A DNA stretch of 64,000 nt from Bryobacteraceae bacterium (GTDB taxonomy: Bacteria; Acidobacteriota; Terriglobia; Bryobacterales; Bryobacteraceae). Made by a program: the position numbers and the translations under genes. The notes beneath the pieces are model-generated. The model ran no database searches. It saw only the letters and a list, made by a program, of their open reading frames with translations, and was not told where the DNA came from. Shown piece by piece: positions 1 to 11,719 of this stretch. The stretch is from contig BPGD01000001.1 of NCBI GenBank assembly GCA_026002855.1, positions 4,100,001 to 4,164,000 on the forward strand, given 5' to 3'. Positions within the stretch are counted from its first letter, which is position 1. Each line of letters begins with the position of its first letter.

Positions 1-526
1 GTGCCAGGTCGATGGCGGCGTAGGAGACGCTCACCGCGCTGCGGCCGATGGCCGTTTCACTGCGCACCCGCTTGGCCACGGCGAAGGCGCGCGAAAGGAT
101 CGATTCCAGCGCCGCCTGCGCCGCGCCGCACTGCCGCGCCGCCGCATGCGCCTCCTTGAGCTGCCCGAGAATCTGCGGCTCGCCAAGCACCATCGAATCC
201 AGGCTCGAGGCCACCCGAAACAGGTGCCGCAGCGCCTGCTCGCCCGTGTACACGTAGAAATGCGGCCGGAGCAGGGCCGCATCCAGTCCGCGCAGGCCCG
301 CCAGCGTTTCGATGATCGGGTCGGCGGCCAGCGCCGCGCCGTCGGGCCCGTGCGCCAGCACTTCCACGCGGTTGCACGTCGACAGCAGCATCACTTCATC
401 CACGCCCGGGCACGCCCGCAGCCGTTCAAGCGCCGCCGGCAGCTCCGCGGCAGCCACGGCCAGCCGCTCGCGCACCTCGACGGGCGCCGTCTTGTGGTTC
501 AGTCCGGTCAGCAGCAGGTTGGGCAT
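1..526 (-). CDS. hemA: Glutamyl-tRNA reductase, N-terminal part (cut by window edge)
   Basis: GluTR reduces glutamyl-tRNA to glutamate-1-semialdehyde, the first committed step of C5 tetrapyrrole synthesis. Reading the minus strand from the ATG at 526 gives 175 codons with no stop before the window edge. The start MPNLLLTGLNHKTAPVEVRE and the STCNR motif with the catalytic cysteine (about residue 50) are diagnostic. The signature SLDSMVLGEPQILGQ follows at about residues 109-123, then the beginning of the NADPH-binding domain (ETAIGRSAVSVSYAA). The C-terminal dimerisation domain lies outside the window. It starts 13 bases after the HemX/CcsA-like gene on the same strand, the usual hemX-hemA order, so the two probably form an operon. 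Confidence 0.93.
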   Translation of the reverse strand, partial: MPNLLLTGLNHKTAPVEVRERLAVAAAELPAALERLRACPGVDEVMLLSTCNRVEVLAHGPDGAALAADPIIETLAGLRGLDAALLRPHFYVYTGEQALRHLFRVASSLDSMVLGEPQILGQLKEAHAAARQCGAAQAALESILSRAFAVAKRVRSETAIGRSAVSVSYAAIDLA

Positions 527-539
527 CGGCTTGCCAGTG

Positions 540-1376
540 TCAACGCTCCAGCAGCGGCCGCAGTCCGACATGCGCCGCCCAGCTCGCCGCGGCAAAGGCG
601 AGCACGGCCAGCGACAGCATCGCCGCCCGCCGACCGCGCCAGCCCGCCCAGCTGCGCAGAACGACCATCAGCAGATAGAAGAACCACGTCACCAGCGAGA
701 TCAGAATGGCAGGCTTGGCGATCCAGCGGGAGCCATACTCCATGGACGCCCACACCGAGGCCACGGCCACGGCCAGCGTCAGCGCCACGAAGCCCGAGTT
801 CATCGCGCGCGTGATCAGGTGATCGAGCGTTTCCAGCGGCGGCAACTTCTCCGGCGCGAGCCGCCCCAGCCACCCCGCCGCCGCATGCCGCCGCTTCAGC
901 CGCCGTTCCTGCAACAGGTAGAACGCGGCGCCGGTGGCCGACACAAGCAGTCCGCTGATGCCAACCAGCACCAGCAGGATATGCACTGCCAGCAGCGCGC
1001 CCCGCAGGTTCTGCTGCTCCCAGGCCGAGGTCGGCGCCCCGGCCGCTCCAATCCAGGCCAGCACCGTCACCAGCGGGAAAAAGAAAATGCAAAGCCCGTC
1101 GAAACGGTACCGCCAGTCGATGAAGAGGTAGACCAGCGCCAGGATCAGCGCACACAGCGAAGCCGTCTCAAAGAAGTTGTTGGCAGCAAGCTGGCCCACC
1201 GCGGCGCTGCGCTCGGCAATGGCGACGAAATGCAGCACGGCGGCCGTCTGGAAGGCGGGCCGGGCGGGCGCGAACTCCCGCCGGGTCCTCCGCAGCAGCA
1301 TCAGCACCGGGTGGAAAAACGCGAGCGTGTACAGCAGGGCGGAGGCGCGCAGCCAGACAAGGCTCAGATCCGTCAT
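540..1376 (-). CDS. HemX/CcsA-like cytochrome c assembly family membrane protein
   Basis: A 278-residue protein with about eight hydrophobic segments and the general fold of CcsA/CcmC-type proteins (cytochrome c assembly family). HemX-like members sit upstream of hemA and modulate GluTR levels, whereas true CcsA proteins carry a Trp-rich WWD haem-handling motif. Here the corresponding segment reads YGSRWIAKPAILISLVTWFF: the G-x-x-W frame survives but the Trp/Asp-rich core does not. That favours a HemX-type role over cytochrome c ligation. The open frame extends upstream on the minus strand, but the ATG at 1376 (MTDLSLVWLRASALLY) is the first start outside the divergent dehydrogenase. The hemX role is inferred from context. 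Confidence 0.82.
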   Translation of the reverse strand: MTDLSLVWLRASALLYTLAFFHPVLMLLRRTRREFAPARPAFQTAAVLHFVAIAERSAAVGQLAANNFFETASLCALILALVYLFIDWRYRFDGLCIFFFPLVTVLAWIGAAGAPTSAWEQQNLRGALLAVHILLVLVGISGLLVSATGAAFYLLQERRLKRRHAAAGWLGRLAPEKLPPLETLDHLITRAMNSGFVALTLAVAVASVWASMEYGSRWIAKPAILISLVTWFFYLLMVVLRSWAGWRGRRAAMLSLAVLAFAAASWAAHVGLRPLLER

Positions 1377-1470
1377 GGGCAGGTCAGCACTGGCCGCCGG
1401 CAATGGCCGGCACGCTTTGAGTATAGCGTCCCGGCCGTGCGCGCTTTCCGGCCGTGCCGGCGGTGGCAAG

Positions 1471-2205
1471 ATGACATTCATGACCCTGAATCTCCAAGGC
1501 AGGACAGCACTGGTCACCGGCGGCTCGCGCGGCATCGGCCGCGCCATTGTCGAGCGGCTTCTCGAAGCCGGCGCCAACGTCGCCTTCTGCGGGCGCGATC
1601 CGGACCGCCTCCAGGAGACGCTCAGTGAACTGCGGCGGCAATTTCCACAAGAAACTCTAAAAATCCGGGCCCGCGCCGCCGATGTTCGGAGTGAGGCTTC
1701 CGTTCGGGAGTTGTTCGAATGGATGGACCTCGAAATGGGAGGGCCGGACATCCTGGTGAACAACGCCGGGGTTGGCGTGTTCAAGGATGTGGCCGCGCTC
1801 GGTCCCGAGGAATGGAGTGATGTCATCGAGACGAACCTGGGAGGCGTGTACCGCTGCTCGCACCACGCCATTCGGCGAATGCGCGTGCGCGGTGGGGGAT
1901 GGATCATCAACATCGGCTCCCTGGCCGGGCGCAACGCCTTTGCGGGCGGAGCGGCCTACAACGCCTCCAAGTTCGGCCTCGTCGGCATGAGCGAAGCGAT
2001 GATGCTCGACCACCGCCACGAAGGCATCCGCGTGGCCCTGATCCTTCCCGGCAGCGTCAACACCGGGTTCGGACACAGCCAGCCGGCCGGCTGGAAGATG
2101 GACCCGCGGGACGTCGCCGAGGCGGTGGCGGCCGTGCTCGCCATGCCGGAGCGGACCCTGATCAGTCTAGTGGAGATGCGCCCGTCGCGGCCGCCTCGCT
2201 CCTGA
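1471..2205 (+). CDS. SDR family NAD(P)-dependent oxidoreductase
   Basis: A classical short-chain dehydrogenase of 244 residues. It shows the cofactor motif TGGSRGIG (residues 16-23), an acidic-Arg pair after beta-2 (GRDPDR) suggesting NADP preference, NNAG near residue 97, a serine in NIGSLAG and the catalytic YNASK (Tyr163, Lys167). The C-terminus is shorter than in FabG-type enzymes, ending soon after the VEMRP segment typical of sepiapterin-reductase-like SDRs. ATGs at 1471 and 1480 are both possible and no strong ribosome site separates them. It diverges from the hemX-hemA pair and is followed after about 30 bases by the AAA ATPase. The substrate cannot be told from sequence. Confidence 0.9.
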   Translation: MTFMTLNLQGRTALVTGGSRGIGRAIVERLLEAGANVAFCGRDPDRLQETLSELRRQFPQETLKIRARAADVRSEASVRELFEWMDLEMGGPDILVNNAGVGVFKDVAALGPEEWSDVIETNLGGVYRCSHHAIRRMRVRGGGWIINIGSLAGRNAFAGGAAYNASKFGLVGMSEAMMLDHRHEGIRVALILPGSVNTGFGHSQPAGWKMDPRDVAEAVAAVLAMPERTLISLVEMRPSRPPRS

Positions 2206-2237
2206 GGCGGCGCGCGGGCGCCGGAAAGGAATTGGTT

Positions 2238-3506
2238 TTGGGCGAAGCGATGAGAGTTCTGGACGCGGCAGCCCCGGCGTTGCCCGGCTCCGGCGAAGGA
2301 CGGCGTTTCCCGTTCCCGCGCAGATCCAGCGGCAGGTCCGTGCCGGCCGGCCAGCCCGAACTGCTCGATCCCGGCCGCACCGGGCGCGAGGCGGCCGAGC
2401 TGGAATCCGGCCTGCGCCAACTCGTCGTCGGCCAGGACGAGGCCATCGCGCAGATTGTCAACGTCTACCAGATGTATCTCACCGGCCTGTGCCCGCCGCA
2501 GCGCCCCGTGGCCAACCTGCTCTTCCTCGGGCCCACCGGCACCGGCAAGACGCGCATCGTCGAGGCCACCGCCGAAACGCTGCTCGGCACGCCGCGCGCC
2601 GTCATCAAAATCGACTGCGCCGAGTTCCAGCACAGCCACGAGATCGCCAAGCTCATCGGCTCGCCTCCCGGCTACCTCGGCCACCGCGAAACCCACCCGC
2701 TGCTCAGCCAGGAGGTCCTGAATCAGTACCACACGGACCGCATCAAGCTCAGCTTCGTCCTGTTCGACGAGATCGAAAAGGCCTCCGACGCGCTCTGGAA
2801 CCTCCTGCTCGGCATCCTCGACAAGGCCACGCTCACGCTCGGCGACAACCGCAAGGTGGATTTCTCCCGGGCGATGATCTTCATGACCTCCAACCTCGGC
2901 GCCGCCGAGATGCAGTCGCTCATGAGCCCGCGGCTCGGCTTCCGCGCTCTCGACGGCCTGGCCGGGGCCGATGCGAAAACCGGGCGCCGCATCGAGCGCA
3001 GCGGCATCGAGGCCGCGCGGCGCAAGTTCACGCCTGAGTTCATGAACCGGCTGGACAAGATCGTCGTCTTCCGCCCCCTCGGCGAGGCCGAGCTGCGCCG
3101 CATCCTCGACATCGAGCTCGGCATGGTGCAGCAGCGCGTGCTGATGGCGTCGCCCGAGCGCGCCTTTCTGTTCCGGCTTTCGGGCGATGCCAAGGACGCG
3201 CTGCTCGAGGAAGGCGTCGACCCGCGCTACGGCGCCCGCCACCTGAAGCGCGCCATCGAGCGGATGCTCGTCCAGCCGCTGTCCAACCTCATCGCCACCG
3301 AACAGATCCGCGGCGGCGACCTGATCCGCATCGACTGGGACGCCGACAACCGCTGCCTGCGCTTCCTCCGCGAAGAGGAAGGCATCCCGATGCAGACCAT
3401 GGCCGAAATGCTCGAGCCGCCGGTGCGCGACTGGATGCGCGCCGCCGCGGCCGTCCCGCCGCCCGTGCAAAAGGCGCCGATGGCGCGCGGCACCCGGCGA
3501 AGCTGA
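2238..3506 (+). CDS. Stand-alone Clp/ClpB-D2-type AAA+ ATPase
   Basis: A single AAA+ module resembling the second ATPase domain of ClpA/B/C, but with no Clp N-domain and no first ATPase domain. Visible motifs are Walker A GPTGTGKT (about residues 98-105), an aromatic pore-loop segment GSPPGYLG, Walker B VLFDEIEKA (about 174), sensor 1 MTSNLG, the arginine finger in FMNRLDK (about 268) and sensor 2 GARHLKRAIE (about 331). A ~75-residue N-terminal extension of unclear function precedes the module. The TTG at 2238 lies 7 bases after GGAAAGGA. The ATG at 2250 is an alternative but lies about 19 bases from that site. The protein probably threads or remodels substrate proteins; the target is unknown. 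Confidence 0.85.
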   Translation: MGEAMRVLDAAAPALPGSGEGRRFPFPRRSSGRSVPAGQPELLDPGRTGREAAELESGLRQLVVGQDEAIAQIVNVYQMYLTGLCPPQRPVANLLFLGPTGTGKTRIVEATAETLLGTPRAVIKIDCAEFQHSHEIAKLIGSPPGYLGHRETHPLLSQEVLNQYHTDRIKLSFVLFDEIEKASDALWNLLLGILDKATLTLGDNRKVDFSRAMIFMTSNLGAAEMQSLMSPRLGFRALDGLAGADAKTGRRIERSGIEAARRKFTPEFMNRLDKIVVFRPLGEAELRRILDIELGMVQQRVLMASPERAFLFRLSGDAKDALLEEGVDPRYGARHLKRAIERMLVQPLSNLIATEQIRGGDLIRIDWDADNRCLRFLREEEGIPMQTMAEMLEPPVRDWMRAAAAVPPPVQKAPMARGTRRS

Positions 3507-3547
3507 ACCCGGTCTCCGCGCGCGGCTCCGCGCTGCGCGCCTTGCCG

Positions 3548-3958
3548 TCAGGCCCCCGCTGAAGTCAGCGTCAGACGGCCATGTTGCACGCCCTTGGTCG
3601 CCATCAGGCGGTCCGCAATCCGCCGCACCTGGCCGCTCCGGCCCCGCAGCACCAGCACCTCCAGACAATGGTCGTGATCCAGGTGGACGTGCAGCGTCGA
3701 GATGATCTCGTGATAGTGCTCGTGCTGCATCTCCGTGAGCCGCTCCTGAAGCATCCGCACATGGTGGTCGTAGACGAGCGTTAGCGTGCCCACCACCTCC
3801 GTGTCCGGCTGTTCGGCTTTCTCCTGGATCAGCGCATCGCGGATCAGGTCGCGGAAGGCCTCGCTGCGGTTCGTGTAGCCGCGCCGCCGGTTCAGCGCAT
3901 CGAACTTTTTCAGCAGATCTTCGTCAATGGCCACTCCGATGCGGGCCAGCTCTCCCAT
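3548..3958 (-). CDS. nikR: Nickel-responsive transcriptional regulator NikR
   Basis: A 136-residue NikR: an N-terminal ribbon-helix-helix DNA-binding domain (residues 1-45, with RRRGYTNRSEAFRDLIR) followed by an ACT-like nickel-binding domain. The high-affinity site is intact by alignment to E. coli NikR from memory: His79 (E. coli His76), His90 and His92 in LHVH (His87, His89) and Cys98 (Cys95). NikR represses nickel import when nickel is bound. No nickel transporter or hydrogenase/urease gene adjoins it, and it is divergent from carA. A nickel-linked gene (larE) and a Nur-like palindrome lie about 31 kb away in the same window. Confidence 0.93.
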   Translation of the reverse strand: MGELARIGVAIDEDLLKKFDALNRRRGYTNRSEAFRDLIRDALIQEKAEQPDTEVVGTLTLVYDHHVRMLQERLTEMQHEHYHEIISTLHVHLDHDHCLEVLVLRGRSGQVRRIADRLMATKGVQHGRLTLTSAGA

Positions 3959-4111
3959 GCACCCTCCCTGCGGCGCCCGCGCCGCACTGGGCGCGCCGTC
4001 CGCAATGGTCCCATGCTAACAGGGAAATGGCCCGGTTGAACACGCCGCCCGGGCATGAAACAATAGGGTTTGTCCCCCACAATCCGGCCATTCGGCACGC
4101 AAGGAGAAAGC

Positions 4112-5245
4112 TTGTCCAGACCGGCGATTCTCGCCCTGGAAGACGGCAGCGTTTTCCAGGGCGTTGCTTTCGGTGCGGAGGCGGTGCGCACCGGTGAAGT
4201 CGTCTTCAACACCGCCATTACCGGCTACCAGGAGGTCTTCACGGATCCCTCCTACACTGGCCAGATCGTCGTCCTCACCTACCCGCACATCGGCAATTAC
4301 GGAACCAACGACAGCGACAGCGAGGCGGCCCGGCCCTACATCGAGGGCCTGGTGGTGCGGGACTTCAACCTGACGCCTTCCAACTGGCGGGCGCAGTGGA
4401 GCGCCGACGAATTTCTCCGCCGCGACGGCATTCCCGTCATCTCCGGCGTCGATGCGCGCGCGCTCGTCCGTCGGCTGCGGGACCGCGGCGCCATGCGCGG
4501 CGCGCTCAGCACCGCCGGCCACACCGCGGAGGAACTGATCGAGATGGCGCGCCACACTCCGCCGATGGCGGGCCTCGATCTGGCTTCGCGCGTCACCACG
4601 GACACGCGTTACGAGTGGACGCAACCGCTCGAGCCGTGCTCGCCATCCGAGCGGGTCAGCCTCCAGCCGCTCGGCTCGTTCCATGTCGTCGCCTACGACT
4701 TCGGAATCAAGCGGAATATTCTGCGCTGCCTCGTCTCGATCGGCGCGCGTGTCACCGTCGTGCCGGCCTCCACGCCGGCCGAAGACGTCCTGGCAATGAA
4801 GCCCGATGGCGTGTTTCTTTCCAACGGCCCCGGCGATCCCGAGCCCCTGACGGGCCCGGTGGCGCAGATCCGCCGCCTCATCGGCCGCGTGCCCATCTTT
4901 GGCATCTGTCTCGGCCACCAACTGCTCGGCCTGGCCCTTGGCGGGCGCACCTTTAAGCTGAAGTTCGGCCACCACGGCATCAACCACCCGGTGCTGAACT
5001 ACCGTACTCAGCGGGTCGAGATCACCGTGCAGAACCACGGCTTCGCCGTCGACCCCGACAGCCTGAACGCGAACGAGGTCGAGCTGACGCACATCAACCT
5101 GAATGACCAGACGCTGGAGGGCCTGCGCCATCGCTCGCTGCCGCTGTTCTGCGTCCAATACCACCCGGAGGCGGCCGCCGGCCCGCATGATTCGCGCTAC
5201 CTCTTCGAGGACTTCGCCGCCCTGATGAAGGAGTTCCATTCCTGA
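4112..5245 (+). CDS. carA: Carbamoyl-phosphate synthase small subunit
   Basis: CarA hydrolyses glutamine and channels ammonia to CarB for carbamoyl phosphate, feeding pyrimidine and arginine synthesis. The 377-residue product has the CPSase small-chain domain first and a class I glutamine amidotransferase after about residue 185. The amidotransferase nucleophile is Cys266 in GICLGHQ, with His351 and Glu353 in YHPE. I chose the TTG at 4112 because AAGGAGA ends five bases before it and [14 protein letters not shown] matches the usual CarA N-terminus. The open frame continues back to 4070 (TTG) without a better site. carB begins three bases after the stop, so the two are co-translated. Confidence 0.96.
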   Translation: MSRPAILALEDGSVFQGVAFGAEAVRTGEVVFNTAITGYQEVFTDPSYTGQIVVLTYPHIGNYGTNDSDSEAARPYIEGLVVRDFNLTPSNWRAQWSADEFLRRDGIPVISGVDARALVRRLRDRGAMRGALSTAGHTAEELIEMARHTPPMAGLDLASRVTTDTRYEWTQPLEPCSPSERVSLQPLGSFHVVAYDFGIKRNILRCLVSIGARVTVVPASTPAEDVLAMKPDGVFLSNGPGDPEPLTGPVAQIRRLIGRVPIFGICLGHQLLGLALGGRTFKLKFGHHGINHPVLNYRTQRVEITVQNHGFAVDPDSLNANEVELTHINLNDQTLEGLRHRSLPLFCVQYHPEAAAGPHDSRYLFEDFAALMKEFHS

Positions 5246-5248
5246 CGA

Positions 5249-8461
<3,213 letters not shown>

Positions 8462-8866
8462 GCCGGGCGCGCCGCGCTCCTGAGCCGCGACTCAAGCTCG
8501 CCCGCAGGACGAGCGGAAGCCGGCGGTTCCCGGTTCGGGCGCGGGATGCGCAGCGGCCGCCCGTTTCGCAGCCTCCAGGTGGTTCCCTCTCGGCTCGGGA
8601 GGGCCTTCTGAACCGCCTTCCGGGCCGTGACTGGAGCGCGCCGGGCCATGCCACTGACCGCGGATTCCGGCCATAACCGGAGTCTGCGGCTCAGAACCTG
8701 CGGAGCGGGCGGCAATTCTCAACCGCTGCTGTCCCACAGGCATGGGGCTGGTTCAGGCCTTGGCCGGGTCTTTCTGATTGACCTGCCAGACCCTGTTGCG
8801 ATAGATTCATTTTGTCGATAGCCATGTAGGGCTCTGTCATTTTTAAATTTGGCGCGATCCGGACGA
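8462..8866 (+). other. Intergenic region carB to lytic transglycosylase
   Basis: About 400 bases without a credible gene; the short open frames here have Arg/Gly-rich, non-protein-like translations. Near 8590 a C-rich/G-rich pair (CCCTC ... GAGGG) could fold weakly, and TCCGG-N6-CCGGA occurs near 8670, but neither has a T-tract. The last 90 bases turn AT-rich and carry the promoter-like sequence described separately. Confidence 0.5.
8778..8807 (+). promoter_or_regulatory. Putative sigma-70-type promoter for the lytic transglycosylase
   Basis: TTGACC (8778-8783, 5 of 6 to the -35 consensus) is followed after 18 bases by TAGATT (8802-8807, 4 of 6 to the -10 consensus). It lies 60 bases upstream of the transglycosylase ATG in a locally AT-rich stretch of an otherwise GC-rich spacer. 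Confidence 0.42.
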
Positions 8867-10516
8867 ATGCCTTCCCGCTCCCGTTCCTGTGTGCCTGCCG
8901 CTGTCGCCGGCGCGTTGATCCTCCTCCTCGTACCCGCCCTCGTCTACGCCCAGTCCTTCATCTCGCCGGGCAGCGTCTCCCGCCCCGCACTGGCCGAGGA
9001 CACGGTGGACCGGCTGGCGGATTCGAACCCGCCAGCGCCGCCCCCAGCGTTGCGTCCCCCCAATCTCATGTCCGGCAGGGATCCTCTGGAAGATCTGGCA
9101 CCGCCAGCCCAAAAGGCGCTGCGGCAGGCCGAGAAGCTCTTCCAGCACGGGAAGTTTCTGATTCAGGAAGGCAAGCCAAACGAGGCCCGTCGCGCTTTTG
9201 ACGAAGCGGTCGACGTTTTGCTGACGGTACCCGCCGACTCCGAAGGCCGGGAGCGGCTGGAACGCCGCATCGAGGAGCTGATCCGGCGGATCCACCGCTA
9301 CGACCTTGAAGATCTGGGCGCGGGCTTTGCGCCTGAGCTTCAGCAGTTCCCGCCTTCGCCGATGGATGAGATCCTGAACCTGACGTTTCCCGCGGATCCC
9401 TCCCTGGCCGCGCGGCGCCTGCCCCGCATCGAACTCGGTCAGTCCCAGCTTCCTCTGGTCGTGAACGACGCCGTGCGGAATTACATCAATTACTTCACCA
9501 GCCCGCGCGGCTCGCGCATTCTCCTGAACGGACTGCGCCGCAGCGGCCGCTACCGGCAGATGATTTACCGCATCCTCGACGAAGAGGGCGTTCCTCGCGA
9601 ACTCATCCATCTGGCGCAGGCCGAATCGGCTTTCCAGCCGCGCGCCGTCAGCCGCGCCCGCGCCTCGGGCATGTGGCAGTTCGTCCGCAGCCGCGGGGCC
9701 GAGTATGGCCTGACGGCCAGCCGAACCGCCGACGAACGCATGGATCCGGAAAAGGCCACGCGCGCTGCCGCCCGTCACCTGCGCGACCTTTACCGCCAGA
9801 TGGGTGACTGGCACCTGGCCATGGCCGCCTACAACTGCGGCCCCCTCTGCGTCGAGCGCGCCGTCCAGCGCACCGGCTACGCCGATTTCTGGGAACTGCG
9901 CGCCCGCAACGCCCTGCCCCGCGAAACGATGAACTACGTCCCGGCGATTCTCGCCATCGCGATCATCGCCCAGAATCCGCAGCTCTATGGCCTGCCGGCG
10001 GTGGACTTCGACGATCCGCTCGAGTATGACACGGTCCGGCTGACGGCGGAGACCAGCCTTTCCCTGATCGCCGATGCCGCCGACGTGGCCCTGGCCGATA
10101 TCCGCGATCTGAACCCGTCGCTGCTCGGCAAGACGGCGCCCGCGGGTGCCGAGGTGCGGGTGCCGCGCGGCAGCGGCCAGGCCGTGCTGGCGGCCCTGGA
10201 TCTGGTGCCTCCCGATAAGCGGGCTCGCTGGCGCCTGCACCGCGTGAACGAAGGCGATACGCTCGCCGCCATTGCACGCCGCTATCAGTCGTCTTCCGCG
10301 CTGATCGGGTCCGCCAACGATCCCGCCGGCGCCGGTCTGCGCCTGGAAGAGGGGGCCCTGCTCGTGGTGCCGGTGGCGCCGCCAGCGCCTCAGCGGGTGC
10401 GGCGCGCCGCTGCTCCAACGTCAAGATCCGCCCTCGCCCGTGGCGCAACGCGCCGCCGGGCCACCGCTGGAGTGAAAGTGGCCAGCGCCGGCGGCCGCGG
10501 TACGGCGCGCCGGTGA
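8867..10516 (+). CDS. MltD-like membrane-bound lytic murein transglycosylase with LysM domains
   Basis: A 549-residue exported protein. An N-terminal hydrophobic leader (about residues 8-28) is followed by a proline-rich linker and a short helical region (about 70-150). The SLT lytic transglycosylase domain follows, with the catalytic Glu in LAQAESAFQP (about residue 253), then GMWQF, AMAAYNCGP and ETMNYVPAILA. Two LysM-type segments (about 385-435 and 460-510) should bind peptidoglycan, and the tail is Arg/Ala-rich. The enzyme cleaves murein with 1,6-anhydro-MurNAc formation; AnmK and MurQ, encoded elsewhere in the window, recycle that product. The ATG at 8867 is preferred over an upstream TTG (8849) because it directly precedes the signal sequence. 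Confidence 0.88.
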   Translation: MPSRSRSCVPAAVAGALILLLVPALVYAQSFISPGSVSRPALAEDTVDRLADSNPPAPPPALRPPNLMSGRDPLEDLAPPAQKALRQAEKLFQHGKFLIQEGKPNEARRAFDEAVDVLLTVPADSEGRERLERRIEELIRRIHRYDLEDLGAGFAPELQQFPPSPMDEILNLTFPADPSLAARRLPRIELGQSQLPLVVNDAVRNYINYFTSPRGSRILLNGLRRSGRYRQMIYRILDEEGVPRELIHLAQAESAFQPRAVSRARASGMWQFVRSRGAEYGLTASRTADERMDPEKATRAAARHLRDLYRQMGDWHLAMAAYNCGPLCVERAVQRTGYADFWELRARNALPRETMNYVPAILAIAIIAQNPQLYGLPAVDFDDPLEYDTVRLTAETSLSLIADAADVALADIRDLNPSLLGKTAPAGAEVRVPRGSGQAVLAALDLVPPDKRARWRLHRVNEGDTLAAIARRYQSSSALIGSANDPAGAGLRLEEGALLVVPVAPPAPQRVRRAAAPTSRSALARGATRRRATAGVKVASAGGRGTARR

Positions 10517-10571
10517 AAGGCCGGATTCCCGCCTCGAACGCGCCCCGCCGCTCTCAGGGGGCTTTCCAGAA

Positions 10572-10600
10572 TTCTTAAAACAAGTTATCCTGATTATGAT
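10572..10600 (+). promoter_or_regulatory. Putative promoter of the histone-H1-like gene
   Basis: TATGAT (10595-10600, 5 of 6 to TATAAT) lies 24 bases before the start codon's ribosome region, in an AT-rich island. The matching -35 position (10572-10577, TTCTTA) is poor. A GGGAGGA ribosome site follows at 10611-10617, seven bases before the ATG. Confidence 0.42.
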
Positions 10601-10624
10601 TCGGCCCGCAGGGAGGATCATTGC

Positions 10625-11272
10625 ATGAGTCGATGGATTGCGCAGCCATTTGACTCCTACGACGAGGAGACGGATTTCGATTCCGCGCTCAGCGACGACA
10701 GCGTAGGAGAGGTCGAAGACACCCTGGAAGAGGAGCCCGAAGAGCCCGGGCAGGAAACTGCCCCCGTCAAAGCGGCTCCGGAGCCCGGCGCGAAGCCCGC
10801 TCCCGCGCCGGCGCAAGCGCCCGCAACGTCTGAATCGCCTCAGCCGGCTCCGGCCGAGCCTGTCCCTGAGCCCGCCCCGCCGGAGGTGAAGCCCGCCGCC
10901 GCGCCGGCTCGGAAACCGGCCGCGGCCAGGCCCGCCAAAGCTCCCGCAAAAGTTTCCCGGCCCAGGCCGGGGAAAGCAGCCGCCAAGGCTGCCAAAAAAC
11001 CGGCATCCGCCGTTCGAAAGGTAACGAAGAAGACCGTGAAAAAAGCAACCAAGAAGGCTGTCGTCAAGAAAGCAGCCGCTCCGAAGAAAGCCGCGGTAAA
11101 AAAGGCCGCGGCTGTCAAAAAGGCAGCAGCGAAGAAGGCCGTCAAGAAGGCCGCTCCCAAGAAGGCTGCCCCGAAGAAGACCGTGGTGAAGAAGGCCGCC
11201 GTCAAAAAGGCTGCGGCGAAGAAGACCGCGGTGAAAAAGGCCGTAAAGAAAACGGCCGCGAAGAAGAGATAG
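10625..11272 (+). CDS. Histone-H1-like Lys/Ala-rich repeat protein with acidic N-terminus
   Basis: A 215-residue low-complexity protein in three parts. Residues 1-50 are acidic (MSRWIAQPF, then DSYDEETDFDS and EEEPEEP). Residues 50-105 are Ala/Pro-rich. Residues 105-215 are a run of AKKA/VKKA/PKKA repeats like eukaryotic histone H1 tails and bacterial H1-like proteins (for example Bordetella BpH1, Chlamydia Hc1/Hc2). The strongly basic tail should bind DNA or RNA non-specifically. The acidic head is not typical of the short bacterial H1 homologues and may mask or tune the tail. GGGAGGA seven bases upstream supports the ATG. The repeat block could vary in length between strains. Confidence 0.85.
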   Translation: MSRWIAQPFDSYDEETDFDSALSDDSVGEVEDTLEEEPEEPGQETAPVKAAPEPGAKPAPAPAQAPATSESPQPAPAEPVPEPAPPEVKPAAAPARKPAAARPAKAPAKVSRPRPGKAAAKAAKKPASAVRKVTKKTVKKATKKAVVKKAAAPKKAAVKKAAAVKKAAAKKAVKKAAPKKAAPKKTVVKKAAVKKAAAKKTAVKKAVKKTAAKKR

Positions 11273-11348
11273 GCGGCCGGGCGCGCCTTCCGGCCACGCC
11301 GCCAAGGCCGCCACGCCAGCTCATCTCATCATGACTCTGATGTTCAAT

Positions 11349-11379
11349 GGGCGTCCCCGCCGGGCGCCCTTCTTCTTTT
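11349..11379 (+). terminator. Rho-independent terminator candidate after the H1-like gene
   Basis: GGGCG (11349-11353) pairs with CGCCC (11365-11369) and is followed at once by TTCTTCTTTT. It lies 76 bases past the H1-like stop and reads on the plus strand. Confidence 0.55.
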
Positions 11380-11412
11380 ACGGCCACGGCGAAAATGGCC
11401 GCCTGGCGGGCT

Positions 11413-11640
11413 TCAGCCTTCCGCGGCGGGCGGTCTTGCCACAATCCGGCGGCACTTTTCGAAAAGTTCGAGCAGCGCGTCGGCCTGCTCCTCCGGAGTT
11501 CGCGGCGGCCTGCCGGAAAAACCCACCGCCTGCGCTCCTTTCGCGTAGCCGGTGGTTGTGGCGATAAATTTCATCAGTTCCAGCGCGATTTCGTCGGCGC
11601 TTTTCGGCCTGAGTTCGGCAGCCAGCCCCTGTTCCTGCAT
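11413..11640 (-). CDS. Small conserved-looking protein of unknown function
   Basis: A 75-residue soluble protein starting MQEQGLAAELRPKSADEIA. It has amphipathic helical segments (ALELMKFIATTTGYA and EEQADALLELFEKCRRIV) and balanced composition, unlike the out-of-frame ORFs around it. AGGAG lies about 11 bases before the ATG. It converges with the H1-like gene and diverges from the HipA-like gene. I do not recognise the family; the helical pattern could suit a small binding or regulatory protein. Confidence 0.65.
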   Translation of the reverse strand: MQEQGLAAELRPKSADEIALELMKFIATTTGYAKGAQAVGFSGRPPRTPEEQADALLELFEKCRRIVARPPAAEG

Positions 11641-11719
11641 TTCGCTGTGTTTCTCCTTTGCCGTGGATGCGGCCCCGTGCGGCGGCGGCCGCGCCCTTCG
11701 TGTTTATTCTAGAGGGTAG

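Noticed and set aside
9019-9050. A tRNA-like T-arm on the minus strand (GGTTCGAATCC-like sequence followed by a CCA)
   Set aside because: The stem does not pair over five bases, no matching acceptor 5' strand lies about 72 bases away, and the stretch is coding within the lytic transglycosylase.
11040-11270. Tandem short repeats that could suggest a CRISPR or minisatellite
   Set aside because: They are codon-level repeats of KKA units within the H1-like reading frame, with no spacers and no non-coding repeat unit.
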